Shown piece after piece: positions 17,777 through 27,139 of a stretch of 64,000 bases of DNA; the stretch's first letter is position 1, and each line of letters begins with the position of its first letter. The position numbers and the translations under genes are program-made. The stretch is from Bacteroidales bacterium CF (GTDB lineage: Bacteria > Bacteroidota > Bacteroidia > Bacteroidales > UBA932), in assembly GCA_000473305.1 (NCBI GenBank), contig CP006772.1, positions 1,674,001 through 1,738,000 on the forward strand, in the 5' to 3' direction. Under the pieces are notes generated by a model that saw nothing but the letters and a program-made list of their open reading frames with translations, searched no databases and was not told the origin of the DNA.

Positions 17777-18538
17777 ATGGATACAAATAAAAACCTGTAC
17801 ACAATAATCTACTCGACAGTGCTGGTAGTATTAGTAGCAGTGGTCCTTGCACTTGCAGCATACCTGCTTAAGGATGCCCAGCAAAGGAACATCTCCATCG
17901 AGACCAAACAGATGGTTCTGAAGGCTGTTCACCTGGGCGGAGATGCAACAAAGCTTGGTGCAGACAAGGCCGGTTACATTGAAGGTGAATATGCAAAATA
18001 TATAACCGACACAACAATCACAGAGGGGGGTAAATCTCTTCCGCTCTATATATGCAGAATAGACTCAGCCCAGACATACTATATTATACCTCTTCACGGA
18101 GCAGGTCTCTGGGGCCCTATCTGGGGTTATTTAGCACTCAAGGGAGACATCAACACCGTTTATGGTGCCGTTTTCGATCACAAAGGAGAGACTCCGGGAC
18201 TCGGTGCTGAAATTGGGACACCTGAATTCCAGGCTCAGTTTGCAGACAAACAGATCTTCGAAGGAGAAGAGTTCGTATCAATCGGAGTGATGAAAGGCGG
18301 AGCAGAACAGGGAAACATACACCAGGTAGATGCTATATCAGGTGGAACAATAACCAGCAAGGCTCTCGAGAGCATGGTTAAAACCTGCGTAGGCGAATAT
18401 CTTGAATTTTTCAAGTCACTTAAGGAAGCAGCTTCTCAGAAGATTCTATTACAAAGCGACTCTTCGGCAATTGCTACTCCAATAACAGACTCTACAGCCG
18501 TTTCTGCTGCAGGAGAAGTAGTAACTCCAAAAAAATAA
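17777..18538 (+). CDS. nqrC: Na+-translocating NADH:quinone reductase subunit C
   Basis: 253 residues: an N-terminal membrane anchor (LYTIIYSTVLVVLVAVVLAL) and a soluble FMN-binding domain. The flavinylation motif appears as SGGTITSKAL near residue 190, where the family usually has SGATxTS; the FMN-accepting Thr is kept and Ala is replaced by Gly. LKGDINTVYGAVF and HKGETPGLGAEI are typical of the domain. The C terminus is extended by a Ser/Thr/Ala-rich tail. Covalent FMN attachment would require an ApbE-type transferase, which is not in this window. Confidence 0.95.
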   Translation: MDTNKNLYTIIYSTVLVVLVAVVLALAAYLLKDAQQRNISIETKQMVLKAVHLGGDATKLGADKAGYIEGEYAKYITDTTITEGGKSLPLYICRIDSAQTYYIIPLHGAGLWGPIWGYLALKGDINTVYGAVFDHKGETPGLGAEIGTPEFQAQFADKQIFEGEEFVSIGVMKGGAEQGNIHQVDAISGGTITSKALESMVKTCVGEYLEFFKSLKEAASQKILLQSDSSAIATPITDSTAVSAAGEVVTPKK

Positions 18539-18546
18539 GTTGAACG

Positions 18547-19167
18547 ATGGATAAGAAAATATATATCGATCCGCTATTCAGAAAGAACCCTGTCACAGTA
18601 CTCGTGCTCGGTATCTGTTCTTCACTGGCGGTTACAGTCAAGGTCGAACCTGCTATTGTGATGGCACTCTCTGTCACCATAGTCACAGGGTTCTCAAACC
18701 TTATAATGTCACTCCTGCGTAATACAATCCCTAACAGGATCCGTATCATTGTACAGCTTGTAGTTGTTGCAATGTTGGTAATACTTGTGGACCAGATACT
18801 GAAAGCCTATTCGTATGAGGTGAGCAAGCAACTTTCAGTCTTCGTCGGGCTGATCATCACAAACTGTATCATCATGGGACGTATTGAGGCATTTGCCCTT
18901 GGAAACAAGCCTTTCCCATCACTGATAGACGGTTTGGCCAACGGAGCAGGCTACGGATTAATTCTTGTGGTAATCTCAATAGTGAGAGAGCTTCTAGGCT
19001 CAGGCACAATCTACGGTTTACAGATAATTCCTCTCAGCTGGTATGCAAAGAACGGCGGGTTTTATTACAACAACGGATTGATGATATTACCGCCTATGGC
19101 CTTGATTCTGATTGGACTCTTCATCTGGGTACAAAGGAGTTTTGATAAAGATTTACAAGAAAAATAA
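18547..19167 (+). CDS. nqrD: Na+-translocating NADH:quinone reductase subunit D
   Basis: 206 residues, six membrane segments, RnfE/NqrD family. FRKNPVTVLVLGICSSLAVT at the N terminus and the conserved ITNCIIMGRIEAFA, which holds the membrane Cys of the Fe site shared by NqrD and NqrE, are present. The start follows nqrC by 8 bp and nqrE follows 12 bp after the stop. Confidence 0.96.
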   Translation: MDKKIYIDPLFRKNPVTVLVLGICSSLAVTVKVEPAIVMALSVTIVTGFSNLIMSLLRNTIPNRIRIIVQLVVVAMLVILVDQILKAYSYEVSKQLSVFVGLIITNCIIMGRIEAFALGNKPFPSLIDGLANGAGYGLILVVISIVRELLGSGTIYGLQIIPLSWYAKNGGFYYNNGLMILPPMALILIGLFIWVQRSFDKDLQEK

Positions 19168-19179
19168 ACACATACCAAT

Positions 19180-19797
19180 ATGCAAGATTTAATAAGTATA
19201 TTCGTCAAATCCATATTCGTAGAGAATATGGTGTTTGCCTATTTTTTGGGAATGTGTTCATTTCTGGCCGTTTCCAAAAGCGTTAAGACAGCAACAGGTC
19301 TTGGAATAGCAGTAATATTCGTGCTAGTTGTAACATTGCCTGTCAACTATATTCTGTATGAATACGTATTGAAGGCCGGTGCCCTTGCCTGGCTCGACCC
19401 CTCATATGCAAGCCTTGACCTGAGCTTTTTGAGTTTCATTATATTTATAGCTGTCGTGGCTTCAATCACCCAACTTGTTGAGATGGTTGTCGAGAAATTC
19501 ACACCGGGACTCTACTCGTCTCTGGGTATATTTCTTCCGCTGATAGCTGTAAACTGTGCCATCCTTGGAGGCTCACTATTCATGCAGGAGAGAGGTTACG
19601 AGACACTTGCGCAGGCAACAACCTATGCACTGGGTTCAGGTATCGGTTGGGCACTTGCTATTATCTCACTGGCAGCAATCAGGGAGAAGCTCAAATACTC
19701 CAATGTACCAAAACCGCTTCGCGGACTGGGAATAACATTTATTATGGTAGGTCTCATGGGCTTGGCCTTTATGAGCTTTATGGGTATTAAACTGTAA
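19180..19797 (+). CDS. nqrE: Na+-translocating NADH:quinone reductase subunit E
   Basis: 205 residues, six membrane segments, RnfA/NqrE family. [20 protein letters not shown] at the N terminus and [14 protein letters not shown] in the middle carry the two conserved Cys that, with NqrD, bind the intramembrane Fe centre in characterised complexes. It is oriented inversely to NqrD in the membrane in known structures. Thirteen base pairs separate it from nqrF. Confidence 0.96.
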   Translation: MQDLISIFVKSIFVENMVFAYFLGMCSFLAVSKSVKTATGLGIAVIFVLVVTLPVNYILYEYVLKAGALAWLDPSYASLDLSFLSFIIFIAVVASITQLVEMVVEKFTPGLYSSLGIFLPLIAVNCAILGGSLFMQERGYETLAQATTYALGSGIGWALAIISLAAIREKLKYSNVPKPLRGLGITFIMVGLMGLAFMSFMGIKL

Positions 19798-19810
19798 GAG
19801 AAGAAGAATC

Positions 19811-21058
19811 ATGAATATTACAACAATAGTAACAGTTGCAGTGATTGCGATACTGGTAGTGACCTTGTTACTGGTAGCAATGCTGCTGTATGCAAAAGCA
19901 AAGCTGACACCTTCCGGCAAGGTTAAAGTTACAATCAACGGAGATAAGGAGCTTACAGTAAGTCCCGGATCATCACTTCTTTCAACACTTTCAAACGAGA
20001 AGATATTTCTTCCCTCTGCTTGCGGAGGCGGTGGAACATGCGGCATGTGTAAATGCCGTGTAACAAAAGGCGGTGGCGAGATTCTCCCTACAGAGACCGG
20101 TTTCTTCACAAGGAAGCAGCAGAACAACCAATGGCGTCTCGGTTGCCAGGTTAAGGTGAAAGAGGACATGGAGATCGTTATTCCGGAAGAGGTTCTCGGA
20201 ATCAAGAAATGGGAGTGCGAAGTTGTGAGCAACCACAACGTGGCAACCTTTATCAAAGAGTTTGTGGTTAAACTTCCTGAAGGGGAGCACCTCAAATTCA
20301 AGTCAGGCGGATATATTCAGATTGACATCCCTCCATGCGAGGTTGATTTCAAGAAGGACATCGATGTTGAGCCTGAATACCATGAAGACTGGGACAGGAT
20401 GAAGATCTGGGATCTCAAGATGGTAAACAAGGAGCAGACATTCCGTGCATACTCAATGGCCAACCACCCTGCAGAGGGCAACATCATAATGTTGAACATC
20501 CGTATCGCAACCCCGCCTTGGGATCGCAGCAAGGGCACATTTATGAATGTTAATCCGGGAGTTTGCTCGTCATACATATATTCACGCAAACCGGGCGATA
20601 AAGTGACTATTTCAGGCCCTTACGGCGAGTTCTTCATTAAAGAGACTCAGAACGAGATAATCTTCGTCGGTGGCGGTGCTGGTATGGCTCCTATGCGTTC
20701 ACACATTTTCCACCTCTTCAAGACTGAGAAGACAACCCGTAAAGTCAGCTTCTGGTATGGTGCACGCTCACTTCGTGAAGTATTCTACGAAGAGGAGTTC
20801 CGTGAAATTGAGAGAGAATTCCCTAACTTCAACTTCCACATAGCACTCAGTGAAGCAAAACCTGAAGATAACTGGACAGGTCTTACAGGATTCATCCATC
20901 AGGCACTTTATGATAATTATTTGAAGAATCATGATACACCTGAAGATGTAGAGTATTATCTTTGCGGTCCTCCTATGATGAACAGTTCTGTAGTGAAGAT
21001 GCTGGATAACCTTGGTGTCCCTGCAGATAATATAGCTTTCGATGATTTTGGCGGATAG
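19811..21058 (+). CDS. nqrF: Na+-translocating NADH:quinone reductase subunit F
   Basis: 415 residues. An N-terminal membrane anchor ([20 protein letters not shown]) is followed by a 2Fe-2S ferredoxin domain ([16 protein letters not shown], with a further Cys at RLGCQVKV), then a ferredoxin reductase domain with FAD site RAYSMANHP and NADH site [14 protein letters not shown], ending [14 protein letters not shown]. It is the NADH entry point of the pump. Last gene of the operon; a strong hairpin terminator follows 27 bp later. Confidence 0.97.
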   Translation: MNITTIVTVAVIAILVVTLLLVAMLLYAKAKLTPSGKVKVTINGDKELTVSPGSSLLSTLSNEKIFLPSACGGGGTCGMCKCRVTKGGGEILPTETGFFTRKQQNNQWRLGCQVKVKEDMEIVIPEEVLGIKKWECEVVSNHNVATFIKEFVVKLPEGEHLKFKSGGYIQIDIPPCEVDFKKDIDVEPEYHEDWDRMKIWDLKMVNKEQTFRAYSMANHPAEGNIIMLNIRIATPPWDRSKGTFMNVNPGVCSSYIYSRKPGDKVTISGPYGEFFIKETQNEIIFVGGGAGMAPMRSHIFHLFKTEKTTRKVSFWYGARSLREVFYEEEFREIEREFPNFNFHIALSEAKPEDNWTGLTGFIHQALYDNYLKNHDTPEDVEYYLCGPPMMNSSVVKMLDNLGVPADNIAFDDFGG

Positions 21059-21084
21059 TCTTTCCCGTTGCAAAATCACGTAAA

Positions 21085-21117
21085 AAGGGTTGCCTGATTC
21101 AGGCAACCTTTTTTTAT
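21085..21117 (+). terminator. Rho-independent terminator of the nqr operon
   Basis: GGTTGCCTG pairs with CAGGCAACC around a short ATT loop, followed by TTTTTTTTT. It is close behind the nqrF stop. Confidence 0.95.
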
Positions 21118-21130
21118 TAGTTTATTTTCA

Positions 21131-21261
21131 GTGGCACAGATTTTTCTAATTACAAGACATTTAGGATGTTGAAAAAACATCAATTATTTGGTGAATAATA
21201 ACCAAATAATCAATATATTATAAGCAGCATATCTATTGTTGATTAGAAAAATCTGTGCCAC
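21131..21261. repeat. 131-bp MITE-like element with REP termini, copy 1
   Basis: Bounded by inverted copies of the REP-like word: GTGGCACAGATTTTTCTAAT at 21131-21150 and its complement at 21242-21261. The interior has a 10-bp stem ATTATTTGGT / ACCAAATAAT (21183-21192 and 21201-21210) and an AATATATT palindrome. A second element of the same length lies at 22754-22884, about 87% identical by eye. Together they flank the PDZ-protein gene. Confidence 0.85.
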
Positions 21262-21266
21262 TAATA

Positions 21267-22631
21267 TTAATCCTTCAAAGTATACTTGTAATACTTCTGA
21301 TAGACCGGTTTTACCTTTACAACAAATTTAGTTTTGTCAGGTCTTTTGATTTTTATTTCTAACTGTTGATTTGAATTATACTCCGGAGTGTGAGTTGTAG
21401 AGGTATACATTCTGTTTATATACTGACTTATAATTTCATTTTCATAAGTAGTATTTGAAGAACGATACAAATTGAAATTATTAAAATTTTTATGATGTTT
21501 TTTTCCTAAGTATTGAAGTGCGTAGTCCATTTCACAAGGAAATCTTGATGATCCTGGTTTTGTGCTGACCAATTCATCTCCGATTTTTATTCCAGCTTTT
21601 TCTGCCGGAGAGCCAGGCATTACACCCACAACAAAACCTTCATTATTATTGTCAAATAATAAACCGATGCCCCAATAAGAAGATACCTCCATAAGGCCAA
21701 TACTTTTTATAGGGAAACAATTTAACATTGCGAGTCCGATAGCGTCAGTGAAAGTTTTTATATCCACCTTCACAGATGACAGAGTCTCATAGTTAGCAGC
21801 CCAAATATTTGCAGATTTATTAGGTTCTGAAGTCATTTTCTTGGCATCAAGCATGGTGATTGTCAACTTAGTCAAGAATTCAGTTTTTGTGTAATCTCCT
21901 GATTTCTGCGTTTCAACATACTGACGAGTGCCCCAGCCAGATCCAATTTCAAAACCATATTTATATCTGGTAACAATTCTCTGAGTAGGAGGAACATATT
22001 GATCACGTCTGTCAGAATAAAAATCAATAATTATTATCATTTCGGGATTAATTCTATCTCTTTTCATCCCTTTTTGTGTTAAGACAGGTTCCAAGTATGA
22101 CGCAATCTCTTTTTGTTGGAGTGTATTGCTTTCAGAAAAATCAAAATCATATGTACAATATTGATATAATGATGCTTCAGGATCAGAAAAAACCTGTATT
22201 GGATCTATATCCAAGGTTCTGATTGTAGAATAAAGAGAATATTGTCCATCACTCATTCCAATTGTAGCCCACTCCGCTTCACTAATAAGATTGCTTTTTG
22301 AAATTTTCATTCCACAAGCTTTTATTAGTGTATGAATGTTGCCCATTCTCAAGATTTCAAACTCTGCCTCAGGTGCTGAAAACAGATTCAAACTTGTATT
22401 GTTTTCATCAATCTTAACTCCATTTATTGACAATATCAGATCAAAGGGTTTTAGTCCCGCCTGATCCGCAGAAGAAGTAGGTGTAACTCCAAGTATTGCA
22501 GTATAATAACCTGTTTGGCCATCTATACAAGTACTGATTTTTCCATATCTAATTCCATAAAAATATCCATCTTGAGCTGTTAATGTGATAGTTATATGAA
22601 ACACAACAAATAAAAGCACAATTTTTTTCAT
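21267..22631 (-). CDS. Secreted protein with two PDZ-like domains
   Basis: 454 residues with an N-terminal signal peptide (MKKIVLLFVVFHITITLTAQ). A PDZ-like segment occurs near residues 45-95 (LGVTPTSSADQAGLKPFDLI) and another near residues 325-360 (VVGVMPGSPAEKAGIKIGDE). The middle resembles DUF4136-like lipoprotein sequence (EVTIIID-type strand MIIIIDFYSDRRDQYVPP). No protease catalytic triad is visible, so it may be a periplasmic or outer-membrane adaptor. The stop lies 5 bp from a REP copy, and the gene sits between two nearly identical 131-bp elements, as if on a small mobile or duplicated block. Confidence 0.6.
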   Translation of the reverse strand: MKKIVLLFVVFHITITLTAQDGYFYGIRYGKISTCIDGQTGYYTAILGVTPTSSADQAGLKPFDLILSINGVKIDENNTSLNLFSAPEAEFEILRMGNIHTLIKACGMKISKSNLISEAEWATIGMSDGQYSLYSTIRTLDIDPIQVFSDPEASLYQYCTYDFDFSESNTLQQKEIASYLEPVLTQKGMKRDRINPEMIIIIDFYSDRRDQYVPPTQRIVTRYKYGFEIGSGWGTRQYVETQKSGDYTKTEFLTKLTITMLDAKKMTSEPNKSANIWAANYETLSSVKVDIKTFTDAIGLAMLNCFPIKSIGLMEVSSYWGIGLLFDNNNEGFVVGVMPGSPAEKAGIKIGDELVSTKPGSSRFPCEMDYALQYLGKKHHKNFNNFNLYRSSNTTYENEIISQYINRMYTSTTHTPEYNSNQQLEIKIKRPDKTKFVVKVKPVYQKYYKYTLKD

Positions 22632-22678
22632 TACGTTTTATATTGATTATTAATACTATAAATATATAAAAAAATTCA

Positions 22679-22698
22679 GTGGCACAGATTTTTCTAAT
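22679..22698 (+). repeat. Solitary REP copy upstream of the PDZ gene
   Basis: GTGGCACAGATTTTTCTAAT, exact A-type REP word, 47 bp upstream of the PDZ-protein start. It is in plus orientation and is not the end of either 131-bp element. Confidence 0.85.
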
Positions 22699-22753
22699 TA
22701 TTTTTCAGCGAGGGTGTTATAAAACATTATCAATCTGCAATATGGAAAATTCA

Positions 22754-22884
22754 GTGGCACAGATTTTTCTAATTAGAAGACATTTAAGATGTTGAAAAAA
22801 ATTCAATTATTTGGAGAATAACGACCGAATAATCAACGCGTTATAAATAGCACATCTATTGTTAATTAGAAAAATCTGTGCCAC
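22754..22884. repeat. 131-bp MITE-like element with REP termini, copy 2
   Basis: Same length and termini as the element at 21131-21261. Differences include the central palindrome, AATATATT in copy 1 and AACGCGTT here, both self-complementary, and the internal stem, where one pair becomes a G-T wobble. Its right end overlaps the 3' end of rsmF and supplies the gene's last codons and stop. Confidence 0.85.
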
Positions 22885-24544
22885 TGAATTTTCTAATCCG
22901 CCAATTCATAGGATATAGATTATTAGCACGCGAGCCGAGATTCTTGACAAAACCCAGGCCGAGACCTTTGTAGGTAACCCTGAAATATCCCTTTGGAGCA
23001 TTCTTGTCCAGATTGATCGTATTTCTTGAGAGATATTTGAGGGCGTCCTCTTTGGAAAGTTCTACTGATGGCCAATCGTGCTCATACTCATAATTCACGG
23101 ATAGCGCAAGTTGATGTTCCGGAAGTTCGGGTATAGTATTGAGAGGATTTTGACTGAAATCCCGTTTTTTATCAAATTGCTTTTTCCAGTCTTTTTCTCC
23201 ATTTCTGTATTTTTCACCTCTACCCTTTTCACTTTTCACCTTTAACTTATCACTCACCCCTTTTTCCCTATTCACTCTTAACTTATCACTATTCACTTTC
23301 TCACTATTCACTTTCTCACTATTCACTCCCAAAAACCTCTCCCGTTCCGGGAAAACTGTAAATTCACCATTTTTGTCAAAAGGCTTTCTTACAACTGCAA
23401 AATAAAACCCTTCGCCCCTCACTACACCGGGAAAAAACTGAAATCCTCCCTCAGGTGTGATAACCACTCCGGAACTTTCAAGCTCTTGTGCGTTAAAAAA
23501 GGAAAATGAACATGCGCCGATTTCACTTTTCAACCAACGAAGGTTGTCATCGTTCTCATATTTGTTGAAGGTGCATGTAGAATATATCAGAATCCCGCCC
23601 GGCACTAAGGCATCCCAAATATCGGAGAGAATTCTTCTTTGGCGGGCAGCACAGAGTTTGACATTTTCCTCTGACCATTCTGATATTGCGTCGGGATCTT
23701 TTCTGAACATTCCCTCTCCGGAACAGGGGGCATCCACAAGAATCAGGTCGAAGGTGCTGCCCTCCCTTGCGAAATTTTCCGGGTCCTTGCTTGTCACATT
23801 GACTGAGTTGACTCCCCATTTTGTGACATTTTCGTTGAGGATAGCGGCCCTGCTTTTAATCACCTCGTTGCAGGTGATGCGAGGTAAATATATATCTTGA
23901 GGATTATTGACGAAAGACAGATTGTTGCCGGCAATTTCAGATAAGAGAGATGACGAGTGATCTGACAAATAATCTGACGAGTTAGCTGAAGAGTGATCTG
24001 ACGAATGAGCTGTCAAGTGATCTGACAAATGATTTGACGAGTTAGCTGAAGAGTGATCTGACAAATGATCTGACGAGTTAGCTGAAGAGTGATCTGACGA
24101 ATGAGCTGTCAAGTGAAATGATGAGTGAGATGATGAATAAACAGATGAATGCCGCATGGCCATGGAGATAATGTGGGTGCTTTTACCTCCGGGTGCGGCA
24201 CAAAGGTCAAGTATCTCCCGCGGTCTGAGATCTCTGAATATGGGTTCGAGAACTGAAAGGCTCATTGAGGATGGCTCCTGCACATAGTAGGCACCGGCAT
24301 GCAGGGCGGGATCCAGTGTGAAATTGGGTCTTTTACTCAGGTAATAGCCGTCTTTACACCAGGGAATGTGTTCGGCCAAAGGCAGGTCGAGGGCGGCCGG
24401 GTCGCTCACCTTCATCGGGTTTATTCTTATGGATACTTCAGGCGTCCCGCTCCTTATAGCTTTAAGAACAGTTGCAGCTATCCGCGACCCGGCCGCCTCA
24501 ATGAGGTAGTCTATGAACTTAGCGGGAATTTCAAAGTTTTTCAC
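22862..24544 (-). CDS. rsmF: 16S rRNA (cytosine-C5) methyltransferase, RsmF/YebU-like
   Basis: 560 residues, SAM-dependent NOL1/NOP2/Sun family. SAM motif ILDLCAAPGGKSTHI near residue 112; catalytic Cys motifs DAPCSGEGMFRKDPDA and IYSTCTFNKYEND; C-terminal RsmF-type domain. GTG at 24544 is the only plausible start and lies in an AGTGAAA heptamer. Three additions break the family pattern. A Ser/Asp/His/Asn-rich insert at residues about 132-202 follows motif I. A Lys/Ser/Glu/Val insert at about 405-445 is encoded by heptamer repeats. The tail FSGTDFSN is encoded by a REP copy. The fold motifs are intact, so the gene may be functional despite these. Confidence 0.85.
   Translation of the reverse strand: MKNFEIPAKFIDYLIEAAGSRIAATVLKAIRSGTPEVSIRINPMKVSDPAALDLPLAEHIPWCKDGYYLSKRPNFTLDPALHAGAYYVQEPSSMSLSVLEPIFRDLRPREILDLCAAPGGKSTHIISMAMRHSSVYSSSHSSFHLTAHSSDHSSANSSDHLSDHSSANSSNHLSDHLTAHSSDHSSANSSDYLSDHSSSLLSEIAGNNLSFVNNPQDIYLPRITCNEVIKSRAAILNENVTKWGVNSVNVTSKDPENFAREGSTFDLILVDAPCSGEGMFRKDPDAISEWSEENVKLCAARQRRILSDIWDALVPGGILIYSTCTFNKYENDDNLRWLKSEIGACSFSFFNAQELESSGVVITPEGGFQFFPGVVRGEGFYFAVVRKPFDKNGEFTVFPERERFLGVNSEKVNSEKVNSDKLRVNREKGVSDKLKVKSEKGRGEKYRNGEKDWKKQFDKKRDFSQNPLNTIPELPEHQLALSVNYEYEHDWPSVELSKEDALKYLSRNTINLDKNAPKGYFRVTYKGLGLGFVKNLGSRANNLYPMNWRIRKFSGTDFSN
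23213..23329 (-). repeat. AGTGANN heptamer array inside rsmF, in frame
   Basis: On the gene strand the units read AGTGAAA, AGTGAGA, AGTGATA with spacer variation. Three heptamers make 21 bp, so the array encodes VNSEK, VNSDK and VKSEK repeats without a stop. The same heptamer family fills intergenic regions at 24.5 kb and 49.6-57.7 kb. Confidence 0.8.
23935..24150 (-). repeat. 36-bp coding repeat in rsmF encoding HLSDHSSANSSD
   Basis: Units of about 36 bp on the gene strand encode variations of HLSDHSSANSSD, inserted directly after the SAM-binding motif I. The DNA contains TCACTCTTCA words related to the heptamer family, read in the opposite sense. Confidence 0.7.
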
Positions 24545-24959
24545 TATAAGGGATAATCACTTTCTAACTAATCTCATTACTCACTTTAACTCCTCACTTA
24601 TCACTTTTCACTCTTCACTCATCACTCTCCACTTTTCACTCATCACTTTTCACTCTTCACTCATCACTCTCCACTTTTCACTCATCACTCTCCACTTTTC
24701 ACTCATCACTTTTCACTCTTCACTCATCACTCTCCACTTTTCACTCATCACTCTCCACTTTTCACTCCTCACTCATCACTCTCCACTTTTCACTCTTCAC
24801 TCATCACTTTTCACTCTTCACTCATCACTTTCACTCTTCACTCATCACTCATCACTCATCACTTTTCACTCTTCACTCATCACTCATCACTTTTCACTCT
24901 TCACTCATCACTCATCACTTTTCACTCATCACTTTTCACTATTCACTATAAACTTTTAA
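24545..24959 (-). repeat. Large intergenic AGTGANN heptamer array between the GH20 gene and rsmF
   Basis: The 415-bp gap is almost entirely heptamers, reading TCACTTT, TCACTCT and TCACTCA on the plus strand, i.e. AGTGANN on the transcribed strand. It lies directly after the hexosaminidase stop and runs to the rsmF start. The long open frames on the plus strand across it are repeat artefacts. Confidence 0.9.
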
Positions 24960-26708
24960 CTACCGCGAATAATTCCCCGATTCAAAAATTTCAGTCGAGT
25001 ATTTGGCTCCCCACAAGTCATAGCGATTGAACTGCTCTACAAGTTTAAGCATGAAACGAGGCCAGTTTTTATTTTTCTTCTGAGACCAGTAAACCTCTGA
25101 TATTGCAGACATTCTCGGGAAAATACCATACTCAACAGCTTCCTTGTCAGGGAAATATTCAGTCCACATACAACCCTGACCTCCCAGAATATTCTCCTCA
25201 TAAACAGGATTAAATGATTCCGGCAGCGGTTCATAATTATAAACAGAATCTATCGGAGCATACAGGTCCTGATGACACAAAACAGTCTCGTTCTTTTTCT
25301 GGGCAGCATTCAGATAATGAGTCTGAATCGGTGTCAGAATAGCCTTATTACCCATCTCTGCAGCCTTCCAGGCATGCTTTGAATCTCTCCAGCTCATAAC
25401 AATCATATCTTTCTCAATCGGTCCCTCCATAATCTCATCCCAACCAACAAGCTGGCGACCGCGTGCCTTTACTACCTCGTGAATTCTCTTTACAAAGTAG
25501 CTCTGCAAGGCATCTTCATCCTCAAGAGCATAATTTTTCATAAAATTCTGAGTTTCATTTGACTCTTTCCACCACTTCTTCGAGCATTCATCGGCACCGA
25601 TGTGAATATACTCACCAGGAAAGACATCCATCAACTCATTGAAAACATCCTTCAAAAATTTGAAAGTCTTTTCAGACGGCACCAAAACATTGTTCTGCCT
25701 GTTGTAAATACCCCATGTAATTGCAGGTTGCTTAGGAATATCAGGAGTTGTGCTCAGCTCGGGGTAAGCAGCAATTATTGCCATTGAGTGACCCGGCACA
25801 TCTATTTCAGGAACGATAGTTATATAACGGTCAGCTGCATACTTGACAATCTCCTTCATCTGCTCAATAGTGTAAAAACCACCGTAACGAGTACTGTCAA
25901 CACCTGTACCGGGGAATATTCCCTTAATCGTACCGGCTCTCCAGGAACCAATCTCATTGAGTTTTGGATATGCCTTGCTCTCCATTCTCCATCCCTGGTC
26001 ATCTGTCAGATGCCAGTGGAAATAGTTCATCTTGTGAAGTGCAAGATAGTCGATATACTGTTTAATGTAATCAACAGAGAATATGTGCCTTACAACATCA
26101 AGATGCATTCCCCTGTATTGAAATCTCGGATAATCCACAACCTCAACAGCAGGAACAGTAATCTGAAGATACTTGTCAAAAAGTCCGAATGAAGGCATCG
26201 TCGAAGGCAGTAGCTGAATCAAAGTCTGAACAGAATAGAAGAGGCCCTGAGCATTTGCCCCGGTCAGATGAATAATCCCCTCTTTCATATCCAAAGAATA
26301 AGCCCCCACCCTTTTTAGATCGCTCGGGCTAAAGCCTGCTATCCCATACGCCAGAGGTTTTATATCCAGCACAATATGCTTAATTTCAGGATCATCATTT
26401 TTCTTAATCTTTATCTCTTTTCCCTTCTCGTCTTTTGCAGGAATAACCGGAATATCCACATTGTAACTCTTCATGATATAACTCCGCAAAAAATTTGCAG
26501 ACCTGACCTGATCCTCGCCTGAAGCGACTATCACAGTATTTTTATTTATCTGATAAAGAGCGTTGCCGGGAGTGACCCTGACCGGTTCGGGGATAACCGA
26601 AACCTTAAGATATTTGCTGTTCGACGGCACCTGCGCCAAAACTGCATTCTCGGACTGATTAATAAAAGCCATTACAACAAGAGCAAGATAACCTACAAAT
26701 TTTTTCAT
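24960..26708 (-). CDS. Beta-N-acetylhexosaminidase, glycoside hydrolase family 20
   Basis: 582 residues with a signal peptide (VGYLALVVMAFINQSENAVLA). The N-terminal GH20b-like domain (residues about 35-165) precedes the catalytic barrel: YRGMHLDVVRHIF, YFHWHLTDDQGWRMESKAYP, and the catalytic Asp-Glu pair in YIHIGADECSKKWW near residue 370. It removes terminal beta-linked GlcNAc or GalNAc from glycans or peptidoglycan fragments in the periplasm or at the surface. It starts 2 bp after the upstream SRPBCC gene and probably shares a transcript with it and pyrE. Confidence 0.92.
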   Translation of the reverse strand: MKKFVGYLALVVMAFINQSENAVLAQVPSNSKYLKVSVIPEPVRVTPGNALYQINKNTVIVASGEDQVRSANFLRSYIMKSYNVDIPVIPAKDEKGKEIKIKKNDDPEIKHIVLDIKPLAYGIAGFSPSDLKRVGAYSLDMKEGIIHLTGANAQGLFYSVQTLIQLLPSTMPSFGLFDKYLQITVPAVEVVDYPRFQYRGMHLDVVRHIFSVDYIKQYIDYLALHKMNYFHWHLTDDQGWRMESKAYPKLNEIGSWRAGTIKGIFPGTGVDSTRYGGFYTIEQMKEIVKYAADRYITIVPEIDVPGHSMAIIAAYPELSTTPDIPKQPAITWGIYNRQNNVLVPSEKTFKFLKDVFNELMDVFPGEYIHIGADECSKKWWKESNETQNFMKNYALEDEDALQSYFVKRIHEVVKARGRQLVGWDEIMEGPIEKDMIVMSWRDSKHAWKAAEMGNKAILTPIQTHYLNAAQKKNETVLCHQDLYAPIDSVYNYEPLPESFNPVYEENILGGQGCMWTEYFPDKEAVEYGIFPRMSAISEVYWSQKKNKNWPRFMLKLVEQFNRYDLWGAKYSTEIFESGNYSR

Positions 26709-26710
26709 GT

Positions 26711-27133
26711 TTAAATATTCCTTAAAAAAGCCATTTCTATCTGGTCTGTAACCTTGTCCACCAATTCCTGGAGTTTTCCGCCGACCATTGTCTTGAACAT
26801 GCCGGAAAGTTCAGTATCCATTTCAATCATAAATTCTGTCTCAGCCTCACTTTTCGAATCAAGACGGACAAAAAAAGTGTAAGGGAAAATATTTTTCCCA
26901 TACTGATCATAACGAATAAGAGAATACTCAACCCTTTCAGTAACAACTAGCCCAATTTCGAAACCCTGAACCTTGGCAATAAGCGTATCCCGCGTAGCGG
27001 TCACCTCACTGCCCTTCAGCATATCCTGCGGAAGATTCTTAGTAAAATTAGTAAGGTCTGAGAACAACTCAAACAAAGCGGGTGCGGGATATTTGACAAC
27101 AACTCTCCTTCCCTTAATCTGTGTATTTCCCAT
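26711..27133 (-). CDS. SRPBCC (START-like) family protein
   Basis: 140 residues resembling the polyketide-cyclase/START helix-grip family: VVVKYPAPALFELFSDLTNF at the N terminus, IGLVVTERVEYSLIRYDQYG in the middle sheet, and a C-terminal amphipathic helix (GGKLQELVDKVTDQIEMAFL). No enzymatic residues can be assigned; such proteins bind hydrophobic ligands. It lies 6 bp downstream of pyrE, an order common in Bacteroidetes, with the GH20 gene 2 bp further. Confidence 0.75.
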   Translation of the reverse strand: MGNTQIKGRRVVVKYPAPALFELFSDLTNFTKNLPQDMLKGSEVTATRDTLIAKVQGFEIGLVVTERVEYSLIRYDQYGKNIFPYTFFVRLDSKSEAETEFMIEMDTELSGMFKTMVGGKLQELVDKVTDQIEMAFLRNI

Positions 27134-27139
27134 AAAGCC

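Noticed and set aside
21131-21261. IS element with REP words as terminal inverted repeats
   Set aside because: Too short for a transposase gene and no target duplication could be recognised; treated as a MITE-like or REP-pair element.
24513-24959. Long plus-strand open frame with SLITFHSSLI repeats
   Set aside because: It is the stop-free complement of the AGTGANN heptamer array; no start context, composition or homology supports a protein. The same applies to minus-strand frames at 50847-51092, 52522-53016, 54110-54583 and 55901-56325.
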